Assembly: GCA_937927775.1 (NCBI GenBank)
Contig: CALBEF010000015.1
Span: 1 to 46,584 of the forward strand
Source: an uncultured Anaerolineae bacterium
Lineage (GTDB): Bacteria > Chloroflexota > Anaerolineae > J036 > Brachytrichaceae
Direction: 5' to 3'
DNA: 46,584 nt
A program made the position numbers and the translations under genes. Shown here piece by piece: positions 9,389 to 17,774 of this stretch (positions are counted from its first letter, which is position 1; every line of letters begins with the position of its first letter). The notes under the pieces were generated by a model, which ran no database searches, was not told the DNA's origin, and was given only the letters and a program-made list of their open reading frames with translations.

Positions 9389-10459
9389 ATGTTGCATGCA
9401 TTGATTATGGCCGGCGGAAGCGGCACGCGCCTGTGGCCGCTCAGTCGCAAGGCCAGCCCGAAGCAATCGCTGCCGTTGATCGGCGACCGATCCACTTTTC
9501 AGATCACGGTGGATCGCGTGTTGCCGTTGATCCCACATGAGCGCATCCACGTTGTGACGAATGCGCAGATGGCGGCGCTCTGCCGGGCGCAGATGCCGGA
9601 CATTCCCGCGCAGAACTACGTGATCGAGCCGGGGCCGAAAGACAGCGGGCCGGCTGTGGGATTGGGACTGGCTCACATCAGCCGGCGCGATCCGCAAGCC
9701 ACGCTTGCGATTCTCTCCGCCGATCACTACATCGGCCGGGTGGATGAATTCCGTCGCGCGCTGGAGACGGCCGAGGACATCGCGCGCGACGGCGCCATTG
9801 TCACCCTGGGCGTCAAGCCGGCCTATCCCGCGACCGGCTACGGCTACATCGAGCGCGGCGAGTCGCTGGGCATACGCCGGCATCACCGGGCCTTTCGCGC
9901 GCTGCGTTTCCGCGAGAAGCCGGATCGTGAAACCGCCGAGGCCTGGTTGCGCGACGGCCGCTTCTCATGGAACAGCGGCATGTTTGTGATGACATGCCAG
10001 ACGGCGTGGCGCGAGTTTGAGCGTCAGATGCCGGAGTTTGCCGCCGGCCTGCGCGAACTTGCCCATGCCATTGGCGCGCCGCACTACGGCGCGGTATTGG
10101 ATAGTGTCTGGCAGGCAGCGCCGCGCATCTCGCTGGACTACGCGCTCATGGAAGGCGCGGAGAATCTTGCGGTCGTGCCCGTCGATATGGACTGGACCGA
10201 CATCGGGAGCTGGGCATCGTTGCTGGCCGTATTGCCCCGCGACGCGGATGGAAATATCGTCATCGGCGATCACGTTGGTCTGGACACGCGCGGTTCGCTG
10301 GTGCGCGGCGGCCGGCGGTTGATTGCGACAATCGGCCTGCGCGACATGGCAGTCATCGACACGCCAGACGCCCTGCTGATCTGTCCGCTGGATCGCGCGC
10401 AGGAGGTCAAGGCGATTGTGGACGCGCTGAAACAGGCCGGGCGCGAGGATATGCTGTGA
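9389..10459 (+). CDS. manC: Mannose-1-phosphate guanylyltransferase
   Basis: 356 residues, single-domain type without the isomerase domain of longer ManC proteins. The nucleotidyltransferase signature is at the start (LIMAGGSGTRLWPLSRKASPK). FVEKP is represented as FREKPDRETAEAWL, and WNSGMFVM and VDMDWTDIGSW are present. It makes GDP-mannose from mannose-1-phosphate and GTP. Its stop overlaps the start of the next gene by one base, so it is translationally coupled to the Wzz-like gene. The phosphohexomutase at 16403 could supply its substrate. Confidence 0.92.
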   Translation: MLHALIMAGGSGTRLWPLSRKASPKQSLPLIGDRSTFQITVDRVLPLIPHERIHVVTNAQMAALCRAQMPDIPAQNYVIEPGPKDSGPAVGLGLAHISRRDPQATLAILSADHYIGRVDEFRRALETAEDIARDGAIVTLGVKPAYPATGYGYIERGESLGIRRHHRAFRALRFREKPDRETAEAWLRDGRFSWNSGMFVMTCQTAWREFERQMPEFAAGLRELAHAIGAPHYGAVLDSVWQAAPRISLDYALMEGAENLAVVPVDMDWTDIGSWASLLAVLPRDADGNIVIGDHVGLDTRGSLVRGGRRLIATIGLRDMAVIDTPDALLICPLDRAQEVKAIVDALKQAGREDML

Positions 10460-11142
10460 TGCGCCTCATCGATTACGCGCGCGTGTTGCTCAGGTGGTGG
10501 TGGTTGGCGCTGCTGCCCGTAGTTGTAGTGGCTGCCATCACGGCGATCAGCTATCGCCCGCCGGCGGTGTCCTATCAGGTGGCGATGCGTTTCTCGACCG
10601 GCCTGTTGCCCGAACGCGCGCCCGGCGTGTATACCTATGACCGCTACTACGAGTGGCTGACATCCGAGTACCTGACCAACGGCCTGAAGGATGTGGTGCG
10701 CACCGGCGTCTTTGCCGAGGCGGTGTCGGCGCGTATGGCGGCCGCCGGACAGACGATTCCCGCCGGCCAGATTCAGGGCGCGATTGCGTCGGATCACGCG
10801 CAGAGCATTTTTGTGGTCTATCTGAACTGGCCCGACGCCGCGCAGGCTGTGGAACTGGCCGGGGCGATTGCTGCCGAGCTGAGCGAGAACAGCGCGGCAT
10901 ACTGGCCGCAACTGGCCGAAGCCCCCGGTTCGCCGGTCAGGCTGCTCGATCGGCCAACTCCCGTGCCGGCTGCTCCGCCTCTGCGAGAGCGGCTCGATCT
11001 GATTGCGCGTGTCGCCGTCGCGCTGGCAGCCGGCGTTGCGCTGGCATTCGCTGCGCACTTTCTCGATCCGATGGTGCGCGATCGGCGCGATCTGGAACGG
11101 GCCGGCCTGCGCGTGATCGGCCAGATTCCATCGCACAGATGA
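10459..11142 (+). CDS. Wzz-like polysaccharide chain-length / co-polymerase protein
   Basis: 227 residues with a membrane segment near residues 12-32, an extracytoplasmic alpha/beta domain, and a second membrane segment near 177-200, then a short cytoplasmic tail (VRDRRDLERAGLRVIGQIP). This is the Wzz/Wzc architecture in which the tail contacts a BY-kinase. The ATG overlaps the manC TGA. The stop codon TGA (11140-11142) is embedded in the first unit of a tandem-repeat array. Confidence 0.8.
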   Translation: MRLIDYARVLLRWWWLALLPVVVVAAITAISYRPPAVSYQVAMRFSTGLLPERAPGVYTYDRYYEWLTSEYLTNGLKDVVRTGVFAEAVSARMAAAGQTIPAGQIQGAIASDHAQSIFVVYLNWPDAAQAVELAGAIAAELSENSAAYWPQLAEAPGSPVRLLDRPTPVPAAPPLRERLDLIARVAVALAAGVALAFAAHFLDPMVRDRRDLERAGLRVIGQIPSHR

Positions 11143-11243
11143 CAGATCACAGACAACAGATCACAGACAACAGATGATGAGTGTCTGCCCAATCGTCAAT
11201 CGTCAATGACTCAATGACTCAATGACTCAATGACTCAATGACT
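11140..11243. repeat. Composite short-tandem-repeat array between two wzz-like genes
   Basis: Three blocks: CAGATCACAGACAA-type units (11143-11174), a non-repetitive spacer with GATGAGTGTCTGCCC, two CAATCGT units, and five perfect CAATGACT octamers (11204-11243). The array starts at the upstream stop codon and its last octamer carries the start codon of the downstream gene. Confidence 0.9.
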
Positions 11244-11900
11244 CCCATGGATTTCCAGGACTATTTCCACATTGCGCGCCGGCGCGGCTGGATCGTGCTG
11301 CTGGTAGCGGTCATCGCTGCCGTGAGCGCGTTTGCGTTCAGCCGGTTGCAGGCGCCGGTTTACAAGTCAACGATGGAATTGATCATCCAGCCGGCGCGGC
11401 CCGATTTCGGCCTGAGCCAGTCGGCCAAGCAGTTGATCGATTCGTACATCGGCATCATCTTCACCCGGCGCTACGCTGATATTGTGCGCGAGCAGCTTCA
11501 ACTTGACTATCCGCCGGAGCGCATCTTCGGCAGCACGCGCGTCGCCAGCGACGGCGCGCGCTATGCCGTGACCATCGAGGTGCGCGACTACGACGGCGAC
11601 ACCGCCAATCGCATCTCCAGGGCGTGGGCGCAGTTGTTCGTGGACTGGCGCAACCGCGAAAACGCCAAGCTGCGCCGCGAGGACCGCGTCGATGCCATCA
11701 TGGGCGATGATCCGCAGTACCACCAGGACACGCCCCGCACCAGCGTGAACGTGATCGCCGGCGCGCTGCTCGGCGGTCTGGTCGGGCTGCTGATTGTTGT
11801 CGCGCTGGAGTGGTCGCAGGCTGGCGTCCTGCGCACCCAATCCGACGCCGAGCGCAGGCTGGGCCTGAGCGTGATCGGCGCCATCCCAGGTGAGACATGA
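11238..11900 (+). CDS. Second Wzz-like protein
   Basis: 220 residues (217 from the ATG at 11247). Membrane segments lie near residues 18-36 and 170-192. The C-terminal tail VLRTQSDAERRLGLSVIGAIPG resembles that of the first Wzz-like protein and of Wzc-type kinases. There is no Shine-Dalgarno sequence; the 5' side is the CAATGACT array, whose last ATG (11238) is in frame. Its stop overlaps the start of the CpsD-like gene by 4 bp (ATGA). Together the three proteins would form a split tyrosine-kinase co-polymerase. Confidence 0.8.
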   Translation: MTPMDFQDYFHIARRRGWIVLLVAVIAAVSAFAFSRLQAPVYKSTMELIIQPARPDFGLSQSAKQLIDSYIGIIFTRRYADIVREQLQLDYPPERIFGSTRVASDGARYAVTIEVRDYDGDTANRISRAWAQLFVDWRNRENAKLRREDRVDAIMGDDPQYHQDTPRTSVNVIAGALLGGLVGLLIVVALEWSQAGVLRTQSDAERRLGLSVIGAIPGET

Positions 11901-12547
11901 CTATCAACACCCTCATCACCCTGAGCCGGCCACAGTCGCCGGCCGCCGAAGCCTATCGCACGTTGCGCGCCAACCTGCATTTCGCCGCGCTCGATGCGCC
12001 GCTGACGTCGATCGTTATCACGTCGCCGTCTTCACGGGAGGACAAAACAACGGCGGCGGCCAACCTGGGCGTGGTGCTTGCGCAGGCCGAGAAGCGCGTG
12101 ATTCTGGTGGACGCCGACCTGAGGCAGCCGCGCCTGCACGCGCTGTTCGGGCTTGACAATGCGGCCGGCCTGCTCGACGCGCTGAACGCCGCCCCAATCG
12201 AGCAGGTCTTGCAGCCGACCGGTGTGGACGGCCTGTCTGTCCTGTCCAGCGGCAAACTGCCGGTTGTGCCCTCCGATGCGCTCAGTTCCAGCCGCATGAC
12301 CCGGCTGATCCAGCAACTCGAAACGCTGGCCGATATGGTGATTTTCGACACGCCGCCTGTGCTCTCGGCGAGCGACGCGGCGCTGCTCGCGTCGCAGACC
12401 GGCGGCGCATTGCTTGTCATCGAAGCCGGCAAGACCCGTCGCGAGCAGGCGCAGGCCGCAAAGGATGTGCTGGAGCGCGCGCGCGCGCGGCTTCTTGGCG
12501 TTGTCATGCTCAACGCGCCGGCCGATCGCGGAGCGAATGTGGGATGA
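11897..12547 (+). CDS. CpsD/CapB-like tyrosine kinase with altered P-loop
   Basis: 216 residues, the cytoplasmic BY-kinase partner of Wzz-like proteins. AEAYRTLRANLHFA is the usual N-terminal activator motif, VILVDADLRQPRLH is Walker A' and MVIFDTPPVLSASD is Walker B. The Walker A region reads SSREDKTTAAANLG where the family normally has a Gly before the Lys; Asp49 replaces it. There is no C-terminal Tyr cluster. ATP binding may therefore be impaired, or the residue tolerated. It starts in a 4-bp ATGA overlap with the Wzz-like gene. Confidence 0.85.
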   Translation: MTINTLITLSRPQSPAAEAYRTLRANLHFAALDAPLTSIVITSPSSREDKTTAAANLGVVLAQAEKRVILVDADLRQPRLHALFGLDNAAGLLDALNAAPIEQVLQPTGVDGLSVLSSGKLPVVPSDALSSSRMTRLIQQLETLADMVIFDTPPVLSASDAALLASQTGGALLVIEAGKTRREQAQAAKDVLERARARLLGVVMLNAPADRGANVG

Positions 12548-12561
12548 GCGGATCGCTCAGG

Positions 12562-12567
12562 TATAAT
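12562..12567 (+). promoter_or_regulatory. -10 element upstream of the 12603 gene
   Basis: A perfect TATAAT lies 36 bp before the start codon; no clear -35 is visible. Confidence 0.5.
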
Positions 12568-12602
12568 CCGTGCGCTAAATTGCTGGAAAGGTTCTGGTAC
12601 TA

Positions 12603-14186
12603 GTGATCCATCGACAGACTCAGAAGCCAGAATACTGGTCCGCGTTCCAACTCACTCCTGGCGACGTGGATTACCTGTCAAATTTCCTGCTCGAGACGGC
12701 TGTTCCGAAGCCGGCGAGCGAGTTGGCACTGGCTGTCATTCGGCATCGTGTGGAGGCCGAGAATGCCGCGTTGCGTCGCAACCTGGCAGATCGAACGATT
12801 TATCAACCCAGGAAGAAATACGCCATTGGCGAGGAGTTGAGTTTCCCGGCGCTGGGGTTCGAGACCGGGCGCGTGATTGCCTCGCGTCCCGGACACAACC
12901 CGGATGCCATGGGGTTTGATGTCATCCTCGTTGAGATGGCCGGCGGCGCCCGGCGTGAGTTTGCGTCCAACTACGCGCTGCCGCACCGGCTCAACGACGA
13001 CGCTGTCTTGTTGTCGCTCAGCGATGACCAGAATGCGTTGTCGCCAGAACAGTTGTATGAGTTGTACGGAGATGTGGTTGCCGGCGCCATAGATGCGGCG
13101 CTGGAGCAACATCCCGATTTCCTGCGCATCACCAACGACTGGTTCCTGCGCGCCCTGATGGCCGAAGTCAACGTCGGCCATCTCAATCTGGCTGAAGCGG
13201 TGCTCGACGTGGCTAATGGCGGGCCGCTCACCGCGTCGGTCATTTTGGGCGAACTGGGCCTGCCGCCGGATATTGCCGGCAGCTTGCAGGAGATCTCGCT
13301 GAACACAGCCCTGGCGCGCGACGAGCGATTCGACGATGTCAGCCTGTCCGAGGAGCCAAGCTGGTTCCTGCGCCGGCTCGAGCCGCCCGAAGTGCGCGCG
13401 ATGCCGCCGGCGCTCCGCGCGGTAACGTTCGCCGGCGGGCCGGTTGCCGTGAACGACGATCTGAAGGCGCTGGCGGCGGCGCTGGACGACGAGTTGGAAA
13501 TGGCCGGCGAGCCGGATATCGCAGAGGGCCAGGATGCGCCCGCCTCGGCCCAGGTTGTGCTGACCTTCCCGCATCGACTGGCCGGCACGCTGGGATGGTC
13601 GCGCCGGCTGGCGGCAGTGTTGCCGAAGGTGAACAAGCCGCGCGTGCCCGTCACGTTCCGCGATCGCGCCAACGGCCGCGAATTTCTCGTCTGGCTGGTG
13701 AAAGATGGGCGCTACATTTGCGGGCTGGGCGACTGGTACGAGGCCAACGATCTGCCGGCCGGCGCCTACATCGAAATAGCGCGCGGGCCGGCCGACAACG
13801 TGTTCATCATCGATTGCAAACGTCACCGGCCCAAGCGCGAATGGGTGCGCTTTGCCACCAACCGCGACGGCCACCTGCGGCTCGAAACAGCCCAGCGCGC
13901 TGTCGGCTGCGAGTTCGATGAACTGATGTCGGTGTTCTGCGATAGTGTCTCGGCGCTGTCAAATCTGCGGGGCGAGCATCCCCGCGATGTGGCGCAGGCC
14001 GTTCGTGAGGCGTTCCCGGAGATTGCCAAGCTCAGCCCGCAGGGTAATGTTCACGCCAGCACCCTGTACGCAGTGGTCAACGTCATCACCCGGGCGTCGC
14101 CGATGGCTGTGTTCTCCGCGCTCTCGTCCAGCGGGGCATACCAGTCTGTTGGCGACAGCTACTGGCACTTGAGTGAAACGCGATGA
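12603..14186 (+). CDS. Unrecognised 527-residue cytoplasmic protein
   Basis: No signal peptide or membrane segment is visible. The first 150 residues include RKKYAIGEELSFPALGFETG and RVIASRPGHNPDAMGFDVI, a beta-rich stretch reminiscent of small SH3-like barrels. The middle has a helical segment (EQLYELYGDVVAGAIDAALEQ). The C-terminal part has VPVTFRDRANGREFLVWLVKDGRYICGLGDWYEANDLPAG, in pieces, which looks beta-rich. I recognise no family. The GTG at 12603 follows GGAAAGG. It overlaps the next gene by 4 bp (ATGA), so the pair is translated together. Confidence 0.75.
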   Translation: MIHRQTQKPEYWSAFQLTPGDVDYLSNFLLETAVPKPASELALAVIRHRVEAENAALRRNLADRTIYQPRKKYAIGEELSFPALGFETGRVIASRPGHNPDAMGFDVILVEMAGGARREFASNYALPHRLNDDAVLLSLSDDQNALSPEQLYELYGDVVAGAIDAALEQHPDFLRITNDWFLRALMAEVNVGHLNLAEAVLDVANGGPLTASVILGELGLPPDIAGSLQEISLNTALARDERFDDVSLSEEPSWFLRRLEPPEVRAMPPALRAVTFAGGPVAVNDDLKALAAALDDELEMAGEPDIAEGQDAPASAQVVLTFPHRLAGTLGWSRRLAAVLPKVNKPRVPVTFRDRANGREFLVWLVKDGRYICGLGDWYEANDLPAGAYIEIARGPADNVFIIDCKRHRPKREWVRFATNRDGHLRLETAQRAVGCEFDELMSVFCDSVSALSNLRGEHPRDVAQAVREAFPEIAKLSPQGNVHASTLYAVVNVITRASPMAVFSALSSSGAYQSVGDSYWHLSETR

Positions 14187-14596
14187 AGCTCTTCCGACCC
14201 ACCGAAAACACCAGGTTCCACATCGACTACTCCTGGTTCGAGAAAAACGGCCAGGATGTGCGCGTGCTGGTGTACAAATGCCTGACGCCTGAGCAGCAGG
14301 ACAGGCTGGGCGACAACACCTCCGAGATGTTTGACTATGTGGACGAGATGACCGGCGAAGTGGAGCGCATCGACCGCATGGCGCACATTATCCAGACGGA
14401 GAGCGCCTCTGATCCCGGCTTTGTCACGCCGCGCACGCCCGTCTTCGAGGCGGCTTTTCGCATCTTTCTGCTCAACCGCAATCGTCCCCTGACGGCCGTT
14501 GAGCTGGCCGAACGGATGGGCCGCAAGCCCGCTGAAGTGCTGGCGCAGTTGAGCGGCCGCGCCGTGTACAATGGCATTCGGCCGGTTGCCGATTAA
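14183..14596 (+). CDS. Unrecognised 137-residue protein, C-terminal winged-helix-like segment
   Basis: Starts MKLFRPTENTRFHIDYSWFE. An acidic middle portion is followed by FEAAFRIFLLNRNRPLTAVELAERMGRKPAEVLAQL, which has the helix pattern of a winged helix-turn-helix, then VYNGIRPV. It is the downstream partner of the 527-residue protein by ATGA overlap and ends 6 bp before tRNA-Arg. A regulator or nucleic-acid-binding role is possible; nothing more can be said. Confidence 0.75.
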   Translation: MKLFRPTENTRFHIDYSWFEKNGQDVRVLVYKCLTPEQQDRLGDNTSEMFDYVDEMTGEVERIDRMAHIIQTESASDPGFVTPRTPVFEAAFRIFLLNRNRPLTAVELAERMGRKPAEVLAQLSGRAVYNGIRPVAD

Positions 14597-14602
14597 GCAA
14601 TG

Positions 14603-14676
14603 GCCCCCATAGCTCAAGTGGATAGAGCGACGGACTTCTAATCCGCAGGCTGGGGGTTCGAGTCCCTCTGGGGGCA
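14603..14676 (+). tRNA. tRNA-Arg (anticodon TCT)
   Basis: Acceptor stem GCCCCCA/TGGGGGC with discriminator A, D-arm GCTCAAGTGGATAGAGC, anticodon loop CTTCTAA (TCT), T-loop TTCGAGT. CCA is not encoded. A hairpin terminator follows within 10 bp. Confidence 0.95.
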
Positions 14677-14683
14677 TTCAATC

Positions 14684-14719
14684 AGCCGGGCAGGGCGCGC
14701 AAGCCCTGTCCGGCTTTTT
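14684..14719 (+). terminator. Intrinsic terminator after tRNA-Arg
   Basis: AGCCGGGCAGGGC and GCCCTGTCCGGCT form a 13-bp arm pair with one mismatch and a short loop, followed by TTTTT. It would end the transcript of 12603-14676. Confidence 0.85.
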
Positions 14720-14779
14720 GCATCTTGCGCTGCGCTATATGGCGCGATTCGTGTCTGCGCGCAAAGGTTGTCCTCCGTC

Positions 14780-14799
14780 ATGCCCGCGCAAGCGGGCAT
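14780..14799. repeat. Small palindrome ATGCCCGC..GCGGGCAT
   Basis: Perfect 8-bp arms around a 4-nt loop, inside the 275-bp gene-free stretch 14677-14951. The motif resembles the dispersed GTCATGCCCGC-type palindromes of many bacteria. Apart from this, the terminator and the palindrome at 14864, I see nothing in that stretch. Confidence 0.55.
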
Positions 14800-14863
14800 C
14801 CAGAGCATAGAACAGCACTGATGGTATCGAGCAGGCGCCCACTTTTCTGCGTCATACCCGACG

Positions 14864-14888
14864 GGGCAAGCCGGGCGGCTTGCCCTGC
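14864..14888. repeat. Dispersed hairpin GGGCAAGCC..GGCTTGCCCTGC
   Basis: Perfect 9-bp stem with loop GGGC. The same stem recurs at 23641-23666 and, shorter, at 29212-29235. Confidence 0.7.
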
Positions 14889-14951
14889 AAATTGCGACGC
14901 GCCGGCGGCGCGTGATGTGAGCCGCTGAGTTTGCAGGAGCTATATCCCGCG

Positions 14952-16406
14952 CTATGGCAGATAGCCGCGCTGCCGCAGCGCCGCGCAGAACTCGGTGTAG
15001 CGCGCATCGTAGGCTTGCTTCAGACGCTGATCCGGCTCCACAACGATCTCCGGCCTGACCATCGCCCGCGCGGCCGCGCTCAGGCTGCCATGCCAGGCGC
15101 CGGCAGCGGCCAGCAGCGCGACGCCCATGGCAGTGTCGCTCACCGCCGGGCGAACCAGCGCCCGATCGAGCGCGCTGGCGCGCACCTTCAGCCAGACCAG
15201 CGATTTGCTGCCCCCGCCGGTGGTGTGAATGCGCGGCCCCACCGTTGCGCCGATCTCTTGCAGCGTGTCGTATGCCAGGCGTTCGAGCAGCGCGGTTCCC
15301 TCCAGGCCGGCGGCAAACCGGTCGATCTCATCTTCACCGCCGGTTTCACCGGTTATAAAGCCGGTTGCGCGCGGCTGGGTGAATGGGAACCGCTCGCCGG
15401 CGCGCGCCAGCGGATAGCGGATCAATGCCGTGGGCAGGCGCTTCTCGGCGGCAGCGTCGAGCGCCCTGAGGTCGCGGCCGGCATATTCGCGCACGATCCA
15501 TTCTGCGCCGGTGTTGCTGGCCCCGCCCGGCATCCACCATCCTTCAGGATGGCGATGCGAATAGATGCGGCCCAGCGGGTCGATGAGCAACTGCTCGGTG
15601 ATGCCTTTGACCACCAGTGTGGTGCCCAGCGACGTGTTCCACGCGCCCGGCTCGACTGCGCCGGAGGCGATCTGTGAGGCTGTGCCGTCGGTGGCGCCGC
15701 TGAACACAGGCGTTCCCGGCGGCAGGCTGGTTTCATCTGCCGCCCTTTGTGTAACGGCCGCGATGCGCGCGCCCGGCGCCGTCACGCGCGGCAGGCGGGA
15801 CAGTGGCAGGCCAAGCTCGCGCTCGATGAACGCCGGCCACTCCTGCGCGATCAAATCGTAGCCGCTCTTCAGCGCGTCGCTGAAGTTGGTCACGCCATAG
15901 TCGCCGGTCAATCGCCCAACGATGAAGTCGGTGGCGTGAATGAACTTGCTTGTGCGGGCCATCAGTTCAGGCTTCTCGCGCGCGAGCCACACCATCTTGG
16001 GCAATCCAAACGACGCGCCGAAGGCATAGCCCAACTTTGCTTCAATGTGCCGGCCGGCCTGCCGCACTTCGGCCACATACGGCTGGCTGCGCGCATCGTT
16101 GTACATCAGCGCGGGATGAAGCGGCTCGCCGCGCGCGTCCACGGGCAGGATCGTGCCGGAAGTGGAATCGACGGAGACGCCGGCCACCTGAGCGCCGGGT
16201 GGCAACGCCCCAACAGCCTGTCGCAGACACGCGGATGCTGCGCGCCACCAGTCCAGCGCGTCCTGCTCGAACCAGCCGGCGGGAAGATCGCGCATCGCCG
16301 GCGCGAATTTCTGCTCGGCAGACGCTGCGACTGCGCCGGCCGGCGTGACAGCCAAAGCGCGCGCGCCCTGCGTGCCCACATCGACGCCGATGACGACTTC
16401 GATCAT
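14952..16406 (-). CDS. FGGY-family carbohydrate kinase (xylulokinase-like)
   Basis: 484 residues, typical length. The N-terminal ATPase phosphate loop is IGVDVGTQGARALAV. GATDGTASQIASGAVEPGAWNTSLGTT and the C-terminal GGGSKSLVWLKVRAS are FGGY hallmarks. It phosphorylates a sugar or polyol, but the substrate cannot be fixed from sequence; xylulose or ribulose are the likeliest. The start codon overlaps the stop of the phosphohexomutase gene by 4 bp, and the PfkB kinase lies further upstream, so the three form one minus-strand operon. Confidence 0.88.
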   Translation of the reverse strand: MIEVVIGVDVGTQGARALAVTPAGAVAASAEQKFAPAMRDLPAGWFEQDALDWWRAASACLRQAVGALPPGAQVAGVSVDSTSGTILPVDARGEPLHPALMYNDARSQPYVAEVRQAGRHIEAKLGYAFGASFGLPKMVWLAREKPELMARTSKFIHATDFIVGRLTGDYGVTNFSDALKSGYDLIAQEWPAFIERELGLPLSRLPRVTAPGARIAAVTQRAADETSLPPGTPVFSGATDGTASQIASGAVEPGAWNTSLGTTLVVKGITEQLLIDPLGRIYSHRHPEGWWMPGGASNTGAEWIVREYAGRDLRALDAAAEKRLPTALIRYPLARAGERFPFTQPRATGFITGETGGEDEIDRFAAGLEGTALLERLAYDTLQEIGATVGPRIHTTGGGSKSLVWLKVRASALDRALVRPAVSDTAMGVALLAAAGAWHGSLSAAARAMVRPEIVVEPDQRLKQAYDARYTEFCAALRQRGYLP

Positions 16407-17761
16407 GTTGCCTCCATCGCCGGCTGTGTGAGACGCCCGGCCAGATCAGGAGCCGCCGCCTCGAAACGCCCCATGATCCGGCGCAAGGCCTCCTCGCTCC
16501 TGCCTTCAAAGCGCAGCGTCAGGGCCGATTCGGTGACTGATTGGCGCGCCAGGCCCCAGGCGTCCGGGTATTCGACGCGCAAGCCATCGGTCATGCTGAG
16601 CGCCGCTTCGCCCGCCAGACTGCCGGCCAGCATCTCGATCACCCGGCTGACACCGACAGCGTCCATCTTCAGGCGAATCTCCGGCGTGATGGGGTAGGTT
16701 GGAATAGCGTCTGCCAGCGCCGCAAGCCCCTCTCCCGATCGGCGCACGAGGTCGGCCATATAGAGCGAGGCGATCAGGCCGTCGTCGCCGCCAGGCTCGC
16801 GGAAGAAGTGGTGGCCGCTGATCTCGCCGGCGTAGGGCGCGCCCAGTCGCAGAAAGGCGGTCTTGATGAACGTGTGGCCTGACTTCTCCATGACCGGTTG
16901 CCCGCCGCGCGCGCGGATAGCTTCGGCGACAAGCAGCGAGCACTTCTGGTCGTAGACGATGGGAGCGGGGCCGGCGGCCAGCGCGCGGCCTGCGAACAGC
17001 GCGATGGCCTTGTCTGCCGGCAGCGGCCTGCCCTTCTCGTCCACAAACACGGCGCGGTCGCCGTCGCCGTCGTAGCCCACGCCCAGGGCGGCCTGTCGCT
17101 CGACAACCGCCCGGCACAATGATTTAAGATTCTTAAAGACGGATGGGTCGGGCGGGTGGTTGGGGAACGCGCCATCGACCGTGTCGTAAAGGAAAGACGC
17201 TTCGGCCCCGGTGGTTTGCCAAACGGCGCGGGCTGTCAGCGAGCACATGCCATTGGCGCAATCGGCCACCACGCGCATGCCGGCCAGGTCGGGCGCGCGG
17301 GCGCGGGCGTCAGCGATGTAAGCGGGCAGAATATCGACCGCGCGCAATGCGCCGGGCTGTTGCGCCGGCTTCAGCGCCCCCGATGCCATGCGCGCCGCCA
17401 GACTGCGGATGTCATCGGGCGTGACCGGCAGTTCGCCCAGCGCAACCTTAAACCCATTGTCCTGCGCCGGGTTGTGCGATGCCGTCACCATGACGCCGGG
17501 CACGATGCCGAGATGATGGCGCGCGAAATAGAAGACAGGAGTGGGCGTCATGCCGATATCGACCACGTTGCACCCGCCCTCCAACAATCCCCTGATTAAT
17601 TCCTGCTTGAGCGCCGGCGTGGACAGGCGCCCGTCGCCGGCCACAATCACTTCGGCCGGGGCGAGTTGCTCCGCCAGCGCCAGCCCCAGGCGCGCGCCGT
17701 CGGCGTCGAACAGCTCGCTGCCATACCGGCCCCGGATGTCACAGGCTTTGAAAATGCTCAT
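16403..17761 (-). CDS. manB: Phosphomannomutase / phosphoglucomutase
   Basis: 452 residues, alpha-D-phosphohexomutase family. MSIFKACDIRGRYGSEL is the usual N-terminus, the phosphoserine loop is VMVTASHNPAQDNGFK, the metal loop is GVGYDGDGDRAVFVDE, the sugar loop is GEISGHHFF, and the C-terminal phosphate-binding domain is present. It interconverts hexose 6- and 1-phosphates; with ManC (9389) it would complete GDP-mannose synthesis. The gene symbol is by function, and glucose specificity cannot be excluded. Confidence 0.88.
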   Translation of the reverse strand: MSIFKACDIRGRYGSELFDADGARLGLALAEQLAPAEVIVAGDGRLSTPALKQELIRGLLEGGCNVVDIGMTPTPVFYFARHHLGIVPGVMVTASHNPAQDNGFKVALGELPVTPDDIRSLAARMASGALKPAQQPGALRAVDILPAYIADARARAPDLAGMRVVADCANGMCSLTARAVWQTTGAEASFLYDTVDGAFPNHPPDPSVFKNLKSLCRAVVERQAALGVGYDGDGDRAVFVDEKGRPLPADKAIALFAGRALAAGPAPIVYDQKCSLLVAEAIRARGGQPVMEKSGHTFIKTAFLRLGAPYAGEISGHHFFREPGGDDGLIASLYMADLVRRSGEGLAALADAIPTYPITPEIRLKMDAVGVSRVIEMLAGSLAGEAALSMTDGLRVEYPDAWGLARQSVTESALTLRFEGRSEEALRRIMGRFEAAAPDLAGRLTQPAMEAT

Positions 17762-17774
17762 CAGCCTTCAGCCT

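Noticed and set aside
12678-13874. Open frame of 398 codons on the minus strand
   Set aside because: Antisense to the 527-residue gene, which has better codon pattern, promoter and coupling to its neighbour.
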